Origin: an uncultured Bacillota bacterium
Lineage (GTDB): Bacteria; Bacillota_I; Bacilli_A; RF39; UBA660
Length of the DNA stretch: 15,353 nucleotides
Assembly: GCA_947176475.1 (NCBI GenBank)
Contig: CAMWQX010000005.1
Span: forward strand, 1 to 15,353
Reading direction: 5' to 3'
The translations under genes were made by a program, and so were the position numbers. This document shows, piece after piece, positions 1-6,945 of the stretch (positions are counted from its first letter, which is position 1; each line of letters opens with the position of its first letter). Below the pieces are notes generated by a model that ran no database searches, was not told the DNA's origin, and saw nothing but the letters and a program-made list of their open reading frames with translations.

Positions 1-2
1 GA

Positions 3-746
3 ATATATACTATTGCATCTGAATCAGAAACAAATGACATTTATCTAACGGATGGATTATTAGTTTTAACAGGTGAAAACATCTATTTTAAGTTGGGTAT
101 ATTTAATGGAATAGATGAAAACAAAATATCTAAAGTTTCCGTATACTATGCCAAAGAAGATGGTAAAAAAATAGTATATGAAGATTCATCTCCCAAAGAT
201 TATACTATAAGAGATTATTATGGCTATAATGAATACTTTGAAATAAAAAATAAAGACATTGTATTTGATTCATTATATGTAGATATACATATTGGTAATG
301 AAATAAAAACATTAAAACTTATTATAAAAGAAGAATATTCAAATAAAAGATTATTTTATAAAAAACGTGAACAAAGTGCTGTCGAAAAAGGTGAAGTGAT
401 AAAACCTTTAGATAATGAACTAACCAGCGCTATAAAGGAATATCTAAAAAACGAAGAAAGCGGTATATATTCTAACAAAATTAAAAAAGATAAAATCACC
501 TATGAGGTAATTTATATAAATGAAACATCTGAGCTTTTAATTGAATGGGAAAAAGATAAGTACACACATTTTATATCTTATTATCTCGAATATGAAAATG
601 CTTCTTATAGTAAAAGTGATGAAGAATCGATTGATATAGGTAAATGTTGTTACGACAAAAAAGATTCATCAAAAACAACATGTGATAATTCAATAATCAA
701 TATTCTAAATTCTATATTAAATGAGATTACTAAGGGGAGGTCTTAA
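3..746 (+). CDS. 3' part of an unrecognised protein gene, start lies left of the window
   Basis: The reading frame is open from the first complete codon at base 3 to the TAA at 744-746, so this is the C-terminal part (about 247 residues) of a longer protein. A TTG at base 93 could be taken as a start, but it sits inside a continuing frame and has no ribosome site, so I reject it as the true start. The visible part has alternating hydrophobic/polar strands in its first half, consistent with a beta-sandwich domain, followed by a more helical tail. Near the C-terminus there are three clustered cysteines (a CC pair and a further C about ten residues on). No catalytic motif or membrane segment is visible. 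A secreted or surface protein is possible because its neighbour is anchored, but this is inference. I do not recognise the family. Confidence 0.85.
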   Translation: MYTIASESETNDIYLTDGLLVLTGENIYFKLGIFNGIDENKISKVSVYYAKEDGKKIVYEDSSPKDYTIRDYYGYNEYFEIKNKDIVFDSLYVDIHIGNEIKTLKLIIKEEYSNKRLFYKKREQSAVEKGEVIKPLDNELTSAIKEYLKNEESGIYSNKIKKDKITYEVIYINETSELLIEWEKDKYTHFISYYLEYENASYSKSDEESIDIGKCCYDKKDSSKTTCDNSIINILNSILNEITKGRS

Positions 747-764
747 CAAGACCTCCCTCTTTTT
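735..764 (+). terminator. Rho-independent terminator of the left-edge gene
   Basis: A perfect 10-bp stem (735-744 with 748-757) closes a 3-base loop and is followed by a T-rich tract (758-764). The stop codon of the preceding gene (744-746) lies at the top of the hairpin. Confidence 0.9.
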
Positions 765-774
765 ACTTTATATA

Positions 775-783
775 TGTTATAGT
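775..783 (+). promoter_or_regulatory. Extended -10 promoter of the anchored-protein gene
   Basis: TGTTATAGT reads as TG-n-TATAGT, an extended -10 element. No convincing -35 hexamer lies about 17 bases upstream, where the terminator of the previous gene sits. The expected start of transcription near 790 leaves a leader of about 17 bases, containing the ribosome site AGAGGAG at 795-801. Confidence 0.55.
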
Positions 784-806
784 GTTCTCAAGAAAGAGGA
801 GATTAT

Positions 807-1511
807 ATGAAAAAAGTTAGAATCAGTATAATAAGTGTTATTGCAGTGCTTCTAATTGGAGTATTGTCAATAAATTTATTTACAAAAGAAAAACAAATTG
901 AAGAACCAAAGGAAAAAATAAATGAAATAGAAGAAATAAATCCTTTTGAAAATTTAGATGGAAAGAATATCATCACGTCAACGTCAATACCTGATACATT
1001 CTATCCAGAAGATTTTGCTACTCTAGTGAAACATAGTGATGCTGTAGTAAAAGGTAAAGTATTATCAGTTAATTTTGAAGAATTAGATGGAAATGCTTGG
1101 ACCAAAATTAAATTTCATGTTGATGATATATTCAAGGGTAATATTAAGATAAATGAAGATATTGAAATTCATTTTATGGGCGGATATATGACTTTAGAAG
1201 AACATATTAAGACTAATGATGATGCATTCAGATTTGAATCAATGAGTTCTGCTGAAATAAAGAATACTGTTCTTAAAGAAGTAATTAGTGGCGAAGATGA
1301 ATTCGTAAAAAAAGGTGAAGAATTAGTATTATGTATAGTAAAAAATCCAGGTTATTATCCTTTTCCAGAAGATAGTTACTTACGTATTCTTGCATCAGGT
1401 ATGTTAAAACTTCAAAATAATAAGTATGTCCAACTTTATGGTGGAGTAGAAGAAAAGTACTCTGTATCTAAAGATAAAATAAGCAATATTAAAAAAATGG
1501 ATGTTAAATAA
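807..1511 (+). CDS. Signal-anchored extracytoplasmic protein of unknown function
   Basis: The 234-residue product starts at an ATG five bases after AGAGGAG. Residues 5-25 form one hydrophobic segment preceded by MKK, so it is an uncleaved anchor or a signal peptide. There is no lipobox cysteine, so it is not a typical lipoprotein. A charged Glu/Lys-rich linker follows to about residue 50. The remainder carries a pattern I associate with small OB-like extracellular domains: a segment resembling 'HSDAVVKGKV', then 'DDIFKG' about 35 residues later, and 'FVKKGEELVL' further on. This pattern is common in uncharacterised Gram-positive surface proteins, but I cannot name a function. The gene is monocistronic, lying between its own promoter and terminator. 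It probably faces the outside of the cell membrane. Confidence 0.85.
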   Translation: MKKVRISIISVIAVLLIGVLSINLFTKEKQIEEPKEKINEIEEINPFENLDGKNIITSTSIPDTFYPEDFATLVKHSDAVVKGKVLSVNFEELDGNAWTKIKFHVDDIFKGNIKINEDIEIHFMGGYMTLEEHIKTNDDAFRFESMSSAEIKNTVLKEVISGEDEFVKKGEELVLCIVKNPGYYPFPEDSYLRILASGMLKLQNNKYVQLYGGVEEKYSVSKDKISNIKKMDVK

Positions 1512-1512
1512 T

Positions 1513-1547
1513 AAAAAATGCAAATTTTCATAATTTGCATTTTTTAA
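1513..1547 (+). terminator. Rho-independent terminator, possibly bidirectional
   Basis: A 9-bp perfect stem (1518-1526 with 1532-1540) around a 5-base loop is extended by an A run on the 5' side (1513-1517) and a T run on the 3' side (1541-1545). The hairpin starts directly after the stop codon at 1509-1511. The flanking A and T runs would allow it to work in both directions. Confidence 0.85.
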
Positions 1548-1593
1548 TTTTTATAAACAACTTAAAATATATGTAGTAAAATCATCAATACTT

Positions 1594-1602
1594 TGTTATA
1601 AT
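1594..1602 (+). promoter_or_regulatory. Promoter of the P1-P5 array (extended -10)
   Basis: TGTTATAAT is a consensus extended -10 (TG-n-TATAAT). The best -35 candidate at 1574-1579 (TAGTAA) is poor. Transcription should start near 1609, giving a leader of about 20 bases that contains AGGAGG at 1618-1623, six bases before the P1 start. The wider string TTTGTTATAATAA recurs on the minus strand in front of the gene that starts at 14645. Confidence 0.7.
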
Positions 1603-1629
1603 AACAATCAATTATTTAGGAGGTTTTTT

Positions 1630-2673
1630 ATGAAAAAATATGATGCTTATGACAATGAATTAACAAGATATGTAGATTTGCTTACCGATATTTCTATTAA
1701 AGATATAATTGGTGATATCGTTGGCGACATCCTCGATGTTGATATACCCCTAAATCTTCCTGAGGGGGATACGAAAATTAATGGACAAACTCCTATGGGA
1801 CCAATGGAAATAACTATAACTAAAATTCAATCAAATGAAGATTCTGAAGAATCAAATAAAACAAATATTGATATTGTTATACAAAAAGGTGATTCTATAT
1901 ATGAGGAGTATACTTTAGAGTTAGGGGATAATCCATCAAAAATCGAAGTTCTTGGATTTATCACCGAAGAAAGAGAACAAGGTATAATAACGACTAGAAA
2001 TGCTCGTGAATATACTTATAACGATCGCGAATTCACCTTAATAAATATGCAAGAAAATAGACTTGCATTTAGTTACGAAAGTTTTAGAGAAATTGATGTG
2101 GATTTAGAAAATGACGATGAGCTTTCTTCACTAAGAGATAAACATAATTTTTTAGAACAACTAATTGCTACACGTTTTCTTCCTGTTGGAGAGGCCATGT
2201 CCATAGGAAAAGGAACTGTGCTTAGTATGGAATTTCAAGATAAAGACTTACTAGGTCAAGAATATCCTCAAATTGATATTAATGATACTCCTAGAGAAAG
2301 TTACTATAATGCCCTTAATGGAACTAAAATATTAGAAAGAATTTATAATCTTATACATGGTAACATAACTCATCAAAGTTTAAAAGATTTAAAAACTCTT
2401 CTTAATGATGCAACTTCAGGGTTTGATAATCTAGCTGAAGGTTTCAATCTTTTAGTTAATGTTAAAGCAACAACTCGTGAAGGTGAATTTTATGAGACTC
2501 TTGCATCATTAGAAGATGAAAAACTTGGACCTAGCAAAAATATCTTAAGTCGTGAATACTATGAATACTTAAGAGAACTAGTAACTGATACCTTTCAAGT
2601 TGAAATAACTGAGGATTTAGAAAGTCCAAGTGACATAGTACAACTATTAAAAACAAATAATGAAAATAAATAA
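1630..2673 (+). CDS. P1, first member of a five-gene tandem paralog family of unknown function
   Basis: The 347-residue product has no signal peptide and no membrane segment, so it is predicted to be cytoplasmic. AGGAGG six bases upstream fixes the start. Landmarks shared with P2-P4, in order: MKKYDAYDNELT at the N-terminus, an Asp-rich GDIVGDILDVDIP at 28-40, TPMG at 54-57, GDSIYEEY at 87-94, LER at 235-237 followed by GNIT at 244-247, DLKTLLND at 253-260, GFNLL at 271-275, GPSK at 300-303, SREYYEYLREL at 307-317 and PSDIVQLL at 333-340. The first half looks strand-rich and the last third helical. The section from about 140 to 230 has little in common with the paralogs. No catalytic motif is recognisable. 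Being first, it probably receives the strongest transcription. I do not recognise the family; a binding, structural or immunity-type role would fit equally well. Confidence 0.9.
   Translation: MKKYDAYDNELTRYVDLLTDISIKDIIGDIVGDILDVDIPLNLPEGDTKINGQTPMGPMEITITKIQSNEDSEESNKTNIDIVIQKGDSIYEEYTLELGDNPSKIEVLGFITEEREQGIITTRNAREYTYNDREFTLINMQENRLAFSYESFREIDVDLENDDELSSLRDKHNFLEQLIATRFLPVGEAMSIGKGTVLSMEFQDKDLLGQEYPQIDINDTPRESYYNALNGTKILERIYNLIHGNITHQSLKDLKTLLNDATSGFDNLAEGFNLLVNVKATTREGEFYETLASLEDEKLGPSKNILSREYYEYLRELVTDTFQVEITEDLESPSDIVQLLKTNNENK
2527..2652 (+). repeat. 3' block of P1, near-identical to 3577-3702 in P2
   Basis: Bases 2527-2576 match 3577-3626 exactly over 50 bases, and 2609-2652 match 3659-3702 over 44 bases, both at the same offset of 1050. 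The part between them differs at several sites. P3 does not share this level of identity here. Confidence 0.9.
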
Positions 2674-2688
2674 AATAAAGGGGTTTTT

Positions 2689-2753
2689 ATGAAAAAATAT
2701 GATGCTTATGACAATGAATTAACTAGTTACATAGATATGCTTACCGATATTTC
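2689..2753 (+). repeat. 5' block of P2, identical to 3741-3805 in P3
   Basis: The first 65 bases of P2 and P3 are identical. P1 matches the same block exactly only for its first 35 bases. Identity then becomes patchy with mostly silent differences. Confidence 0.9.
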
Positions 2754-3723
2754 TATTAAAGATATTATTGGTGATATCGTTGGCGACATCCTAGATGTTG
2801 ATATTCCCATAAATATTCCTGAAGGAGATACCACAATTAATGGACAAACTCCAATGGGTTCATTGGAAATAAATATTACTAAAACTATAACTAAAAAAGG
2901 TTTTAAGAAATCAACTAAAATAAAGATTACTATTGGACTACAAAAAGGAGATTCTATCTATGAAGAATATATCTTTGACTTAGATAAAAAAACTACAAAC
3001 ATTAAGGTTGAAGGATTTATCATCGAACAAAGAGAAAGAGGTGAAATAATCACAAGAAATCTACGTGAATATGATCTAAACTACAATACCTTTATCTTAA
3101 TAAATATGCAAGAAAAGCGAAGAGATTATCCCCTCTCAGCCTGTATTAACATGAATGATGATGTGAAAGGGCTAACCTTAAAAGCTAAACACAATATCGC
3201 AAAGTGCGTCTTTGGATATCCGATTGAATATATAATTGCTATTGGTGGAGGTACCAATCTCAATATAAGTTTTCCCAATTATAATAAAAATGAATATTGG
3301 TTAGATAATAAAACTTTTCGCATTAATATTAATAATTTTTCTACAAAACACCTATACAAATCTCTTGAAGGACATCGACTTTTAGAAAGAATTGACGACT
3401 TGTTACATGGCAATATAACATATCAAAGTCTACTCGATTTAAAAAGTCTTCTTAATGATTCAAATGCGGAGTTTGGCAATCCAGCTGATGGTTTTAATCT
3501 TTTAACTAAAGTGAAAGCAACCAACGACAAAGGAGAGGTTTATGATACCCTTGAATCTCTAGAAGAAGAAGAGTTAGGACCTAGCAAAAATATCTTAAGT
3601 CGTGAATACTATGAATACTTAAGAGATTTAGTACAATCAATATTCCAAGTTGAAATACCTGAGGATTTAGAAAGTCCAAGTGACATAGTACAACTATTAA
3701 AATCCAACAATGAAAATAAATAA
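2689..3723 (+). CDS. P2, second tandem paralog of unknown function
   Basis: The 344-residue product has no signal or membrane segment. AAGGGG at 2678-2683 precedes the ATG by five bases. It aligns with P1 and P3 without gaps through residue 140 (GDSIYEEY again at 87-94) and again from the LER motif to the end, so all length differences fall in the middle. Instead of P1's acidic stretch after residue 70 it has a Lys-rich one. In the variable core it shares YWLDNK and the following FRININNF with P3 but not with P1. At DNA level its 5' 65 bases are identical to P3, while two long blocks near its 3' end are identical to P1, so it looks like a mosaic. It is 15 bases after P1 and 17 bases before P3. 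Function unknown. Confidence 0.9.
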   Translation: MKKYDAYDNELTSYIDMLTDISIKDIIGDIVGDILDVDIPINIPEGDTTINGQTPMGSLEINITKTITKKGFKKSTKIKITIGLQKGDSIYEEYIFDLDKKTTNIKVEGFIIEQRERGEIITRNLREYDLNYNTFILINMQEKRRDYPLSACINMNDDVKGLTLKAKHNIAKCVFGYPIEYIIAIGGGTNLNISFPNYNKNEYWLDNKTFRININNFSTKHLYKSLEGHRLLERIDDLLHGNITYQSLLDLKSLLNDSNAEFGNPADGFNLLTKVKATNDKGEVYDTLESLEEEELGPSKNILSREYYEYLRDLVQSIFQVEIPEDLESPSDIVQLLKSNNENK

Positions 3724-3740
3724 AACAGAGGAGATTTCTT

Positions 3741-4781
3741 ATGAAAAAATATGATGCTTATGACAATGAATTAACTAGTTACATAGATATGCTTACCGAT
3801 ATTTCCATTAAAGACATTATTGGCGATATCGTTGGCGACATCCTCGATGTTGATATACCCATAAATATTCCTGAAGGAGATGCCACCATCAATGGACAAA
3901 CTCCAATGGGTCCAATGGTAATCAATATTACTAAAACTGCAACCAAAAAAGGTTTTAAAAAGATATCTAAAACTAATGTTACTATTGAACTACAAAAGGG
4001 AGATTCTATCTATGAAGAATATACTTTTGCTATAGACGAGGAACCATCAACCATTAAAGTTGAAGGATTTATCATCGAAGAAAGAGCAAATGGTATAATA
4101 ACCACGAAAAATACTCGCGAATATGATAATAACTATGGTACCTTTATCTTGATAAATATGCTAGAAAAGAGAAATGCTTATACTTACGAAAAACTTCAAG
4201 ATGCTCACATAAATATCGAATATCCTAATCAAGAAGAAACCCTAAAGAAGAAACATCGCCATTTAAAAGATGCTTTCGCATACTTTCCTATTGAAGATAT
4301 AATTTCTATAGGTCGTAGCACCAACCTTTACATAGGTATGCCCGATTATCAAAAAGATGATTATTGGTTAGATAATAAACCTTTCCGTATTAATATTAAT
4401 AACTTTCCTAAAGAACACCTATATAGATCTCTTGAAGGACAAAAACTTTTAGAGAGAGTAGATGATTTGATACATGGTCATATTTCATCTCAAAGTTTAA
4501 ATGATTTAAAAACTCTTCTTAACGATACTAATGCCGAATTTTGTAATCCTGCAAATGGTTTTAATCTATTAGTTAATGTTAAAGCAACTGATAGAAAAGG
4601 GAGATTATTTGATACTCTTGAGTCTTTAGAAGAGGAACAATTAGGAGCTAGCCAAGATACTTTAAGTCGTGAATATTATGAGTATTTAAGAGAACTCGTA
4701 ATTAATACTTTCCAAGTTGAGATACCTGAGGAAATAGGGAAACCAAGTGATATAGTACAACTATTAAAATCCAATAATTAA
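3741..4781 (+). CDS. P3, third tandem paralog, C-terminus shortened by a stop mutation
   Basis: The 346-residue cytoplasmic-type protein is preceded by GAGGAG at 3728-3733. It is closest to P2: the same N-terminus, the same Lys-rich stretch after residue 68, GDSIYEEY at 87-94, and YWLDNK/FRININNF in the core. Its C-terminal region diverges (GASQDTLS in place of GPSKNILS). P1 and P2 end in ...NNENK, but here the Glu codon GAA reads TAA (4779-4781). The relic codons for Asn, Lys and the old TAA remain at 4782-4790, just before the P4 ribosome site. The loss of three residues is probably harmless. Function unknown. Confidence 0.9.
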   Translation: MKKYDAYDNELTSYIDMLTDISIKDIIGDIVGDILDVDIPINIPEGDATINGQTPMGPMVINITKTATKKGFKKISKTNVTIELQKGDSIYEEYTFAIDEEPSTIKVEGFIIEERANGIITTKNTREYDNNYGTFILINMLEKRNAYTYEKLQDAHINIEYPNQEETLKKKHRHLKDAFAYFPIEDIISIGRSTNLYIGMPDYQKDDYWLDNKPFRININNFPKEHLYRSLEGQKLLERVDDLIHGHISSQSLNDLKTLLNDTNAEFCNPANGFNLLVNVKATDRKGRLFDTLESLEEEQLGASQDTLSREYYEYLRELVINTFQVEIPEEIGKPSDIVQLLKSNN

Positions 4782-4802
4782 AATAAATAAAAGGAGATTT
4801 TT

Positions 4803-5855
4803 ATGAAAAAATATGATGCATATGATAATGAACTAACTGACTATATAGACTTTCTTCTTGGTGCATATAAAACTAAAGATTTAGTAGGAGATATTATTGG
4901 TGATATTTCCGATTTTGATGTACCTCTCAATTATGTCGAAGGGAATCAAACTATCGAAGCCGAAACTCCTCTAGGTCTAGTGACTATTAATATAGCCAAA
5001 ACTTTCTATGGAACTGCTCTTGTCTTATCGCGAGAAATAGGAGGTTCTATTTATGAAGAATATAGAACCGATCTTACCACATTGCCTTCTCAATTTTTAG
5101 TTAGAGGTCGCATTATCGAGGAAAGAGAAAAAGGTGTAATTTCCACTGATGTTGTTCGCTATTATGACTATTGTAATCATGATGATGCTGATAAACGTCT
5201 CGTCAGTAGTGAAGAAACTAGGGTCATATTTGATAATCATCAATTAGATAGAGCTATTCCTCATCTTAATCTTGAAGGTAGTACCATTAAAGAAAGGTTT
5301 GAATCCCTAAGAAACTTATCCGACTTAGCTCGTTTACAAAAAGTATCTCCTCTAATTAATACTGTAATTGGTTTAAGAATACCTCACTATATTGCTGGTA
5401 ATTATCGAAGAAATTACTATCCTGATAATCATGAAATAACCGTTAATAATCAATCACCCATTTTACTATATGAATTTCTAAATGGTAATAAGACATTAGA
5501 AAGAGCTAGAGATTTACTCTATGGTAATATTACTTCTAAATCCGTTCATGATTTAAAAGCAATGTATGATTATACTAGAGGTGTAAAATCAAAATCTTAT
5601 ATATATGGTTTTAATAGACTAGCTGATATTCAAACAAGTACAAATGAAGAAACTTATAGTGATCATCTATCTAATTTAGAAAGAGATTTAATTGGACCAA
5701 GTAAAGTGAAGATGTCCAAGGAATACTACAATTATATCCGTGAATTAATCAATCAAGCATTTGATGTTGAATTAAATGGACTTGTAACTCCAAGTAATGC
5801 TATAAAACTAATCAGGCAATACCAAGGGAGGGAAAAAAATGAAGAGAAAAAGTGA
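4803..5855 (+). CDS. P4, diverged fourth paralog of unknown function
   Basis: The 350-residue product starts after AAGGAGA at 4791-4797. The first 12 residues match P1-P3 exactly, after which it drifts. The skeleton is kept: GDIIGDISDFDVP at 29-41, TPLG at 55-58, GSIYEEY at 81-87, IIEER at 104-108, LER at 232-234, GNIT at 241-244, GFNRL at 269-273, GPSK at 298-301, SKEYYNYIREL at 305-315 and a PSN at 330-332. The section at about 120-225 has no clear match in P1-P3. The C-terminus ends in a charged Lys/Glu tail, whose coding sequence contains the ribosome site and start of P5, so the two genes overlap by 17 bases and are probably translationally coupled. No membrane segment or enzyme motif is visible. 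Confidence 0.9.
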   Translation: MKKYDAYDNELTDYIDFLLGAYKTKDLVGDIIGDISDFDVPLNYVEGNQTIEAETPLGLVTINIAKTFYGTALVLSREIGGSIYEEYRTDLTTLPSQFLVRGRIIEEREKGVISTDVVRYYDYCNHDDADKRLVSSEETRVIFDNHQLDRAIPHLNLEGSTIKERFESLRNLSDLARLQKVSPLINTVIGLRIPHYIAGNYRRNYYPDNHEITVNNQSPILLYEFLNGNKTLERARDLLYGNITSKSVHDLKAMYDYTRGVKSKSYIYGFNRLADIQTSTNEETYSDHLSNLERDLIGPSKVKMSKEYYNYIRELINQAFDVELNGLVTPSNAIKLIRQYQGREKNEEKK

Positions 5856-6912
5856 ACTATATGATTTTGTCAATGATATCGTTAATATGGATATCTCCTT
5901 TATTCTTGATGACATCATCGGGCATTTTGCTGATCCTGATATTCCTATTAATGTTGATTTTGATAATTTTGAAATAGATATTGATACTCCTCATGGTGAA
6001 ATGCATCTAACTCTTGTAACTAGTCCCAGAGGAACTAAACAAGAATTAACTCTAAGAAGAATTGTTTCTAACACCTTCTGTGAGGAATATAAAATAAATT
6101 TAAATAGATGTGATGAAGAATTTTTATGTCTTGATGGTAAAACTATCGAATTAAGATCTAAAGGCTTTGTTATTAATTATATCGAAAAGAATTATAATTC
6201 AAGTTCTTTAACCGGAGATAGTGAAGTAAACCGTGAAAAATATGAAAATGGAACTATTGTAGTTGATGGTATCGATTCCGTCATTAAAGTTCAAGAAGTA
6301 TATTCCAATAAAGCTTTGCAAAAATTATATGGTGAATATGCTCTTGATGATCCCAAACATGAAGAAATATTTAAGCATTTAGGAAGTGTAAAATCGGATA
6401 TTAGCTTCATAAGCAATCTTCCGGAATATCTCAACTCCGTATCTATGCAACTACCTACTGAAGGTATCCGCCATCCCAACACCATATTTATTAAAACCAC
6501 GGTAAATGGCTATGAACGCTCTGAACTTTATCCCATGCTTAGGGGTGCTAATGCTGTTGGTCGTGCCTTTAAGTTATATCAAGGAATCGTTGATCAAGAG
6601 AATTATACTGATGCTATAAGATTGATTAACTCGGGAAAATTCAATATGGGTTTTGCCTATGAAGATTATTCTTTAGAAGAAAGAAACTCTGTTAATAAAA
6701 CAATTGAAGATATAATTGGAGCACCAACTGTATCTCATCAAAGAGAATATACGGCTGAAGTTCGCAATATTGTCGAAAAGTATTATAATCATGTCCAACA
6801 AAGTCCCTTCTTATTTGATGATTATAGCAAGGCACCAAGTGATAAAAAACGTGAACTAGAAAAAAATAAATATATTAAGCAAATATTATTAAGTAATCAC
6901 GATAATATGTGA
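5839..6912 (+). CDS. P5, most diverged paralog closing the array, function unknown
   Basis: The 357-residue product starts within P4; GGGAGG lies in the P4 reading frame 7-8 bases before the ATG. It lacks the MKKYDAYDNELT start, but the family order is recognisable: DDIIGHFADPDIP at 24-36 for the Asp-rich motif, TPHG at 50-53, CEEY at 81-84 for YEEY, KTIELRSKG at 101-109, a LRGANAVGRA helix at 234-243, GAPTVSHQREY at 294-304 for GPSK...SREYY, and APSD at 332-335. This is remote homology judged by eye, so membership is likely but less sure than for P1-P4. No signal peptide or membrane segment. It ends with TGA 33 bases before the aminotransferase gene. It may be the ancestral or a specialised copy. 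Confidence 0.88.
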   Translation: MKRKSELYDFVNDIVNMDISFILDDIIGHFADPDIPINVDFDNFEIDIDTPHGEMHLTLVTSPRGTKQELTLRRIVSNTFCEEYKINLNRCDEEFLCLDGKTIELRSKGFVINYIEKNYNSSSLTGDSEVNREKYENGTIVVDGIDSVIKVQEVYSNKALQKLYGEYALDDPKHEEIFKHLGSVKSDISFISNLPEYLNSVSMQLPTEGIRHPNTIFIKTTVNGYERSELYPMLRGANAVGRAFKLYQGIVDQENYTDAIRLINSGKFNMGFAYEDYSLEERNSVNKTIEDIIGAPTVSHQREYTAEVRNIVEKYYNHVQQSPFLFDDYSKAPSDKKRELEKNKYIKQILLSNHDNM

Positions 6913-6918
6913 TATTAT
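6910..6918 (+). promoter_or_regulatory. Possible internal promoter before the aminotransferase gene
   Basis: TGATATTAT resembles an extended -10 (TG-n-TATTAT) and starts in the TGA stop of P5. It would give a short leader ahead of AGGAAG at 6933-6938 and the ATG at 6946. There is no clear -35. The region is very AT-rich, so a chance match is possible. Confidence 0.35.
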
Positions 6919-6945
6919 ATAAATATATAGATAGGAAGATTTAAT

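Larger units (their letters stand above)
1630..6912 (+). repeat. Head-to-tail tandem gene array, five units of about 1.05 kb
   Basis: Five paralogous genes follow in direct orientation. The P1-to-P2 and P2-to-P3 periods are 1059 and 1052 bases measured start to start. Similarity falls along the array: P1, P2 and P3 are close, P4 is distant and P5 is recognisable only by motif order. It is a gene-level repeat, not a short-sequence repeat. Confidence 0.85.

Noticed and set aside
93..95. TTG as the start of the left-edge gene
   Set aside because: The frame is open upstream to the window edge and no ribosome site precedes the TTG, so the gene is a 3' fragment.
807..900. Lipoprotein signal on the anchored protein
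   Set aside because: The hydrophobic N-terminus has no Cys for a lipobox.
6291..6500. Minus-strand open frame of 69 codons
   Set aside because: Lies wholly inside P5 on the opposite strand, with no ribosome site or promoter.
1630..6912. CRISPR array or mobile-element repeats as the source of the repetition
   Set aside because: The repeats are whole genes of about 1 kb in direct order, with no short spacers, inverted ends or transposase.
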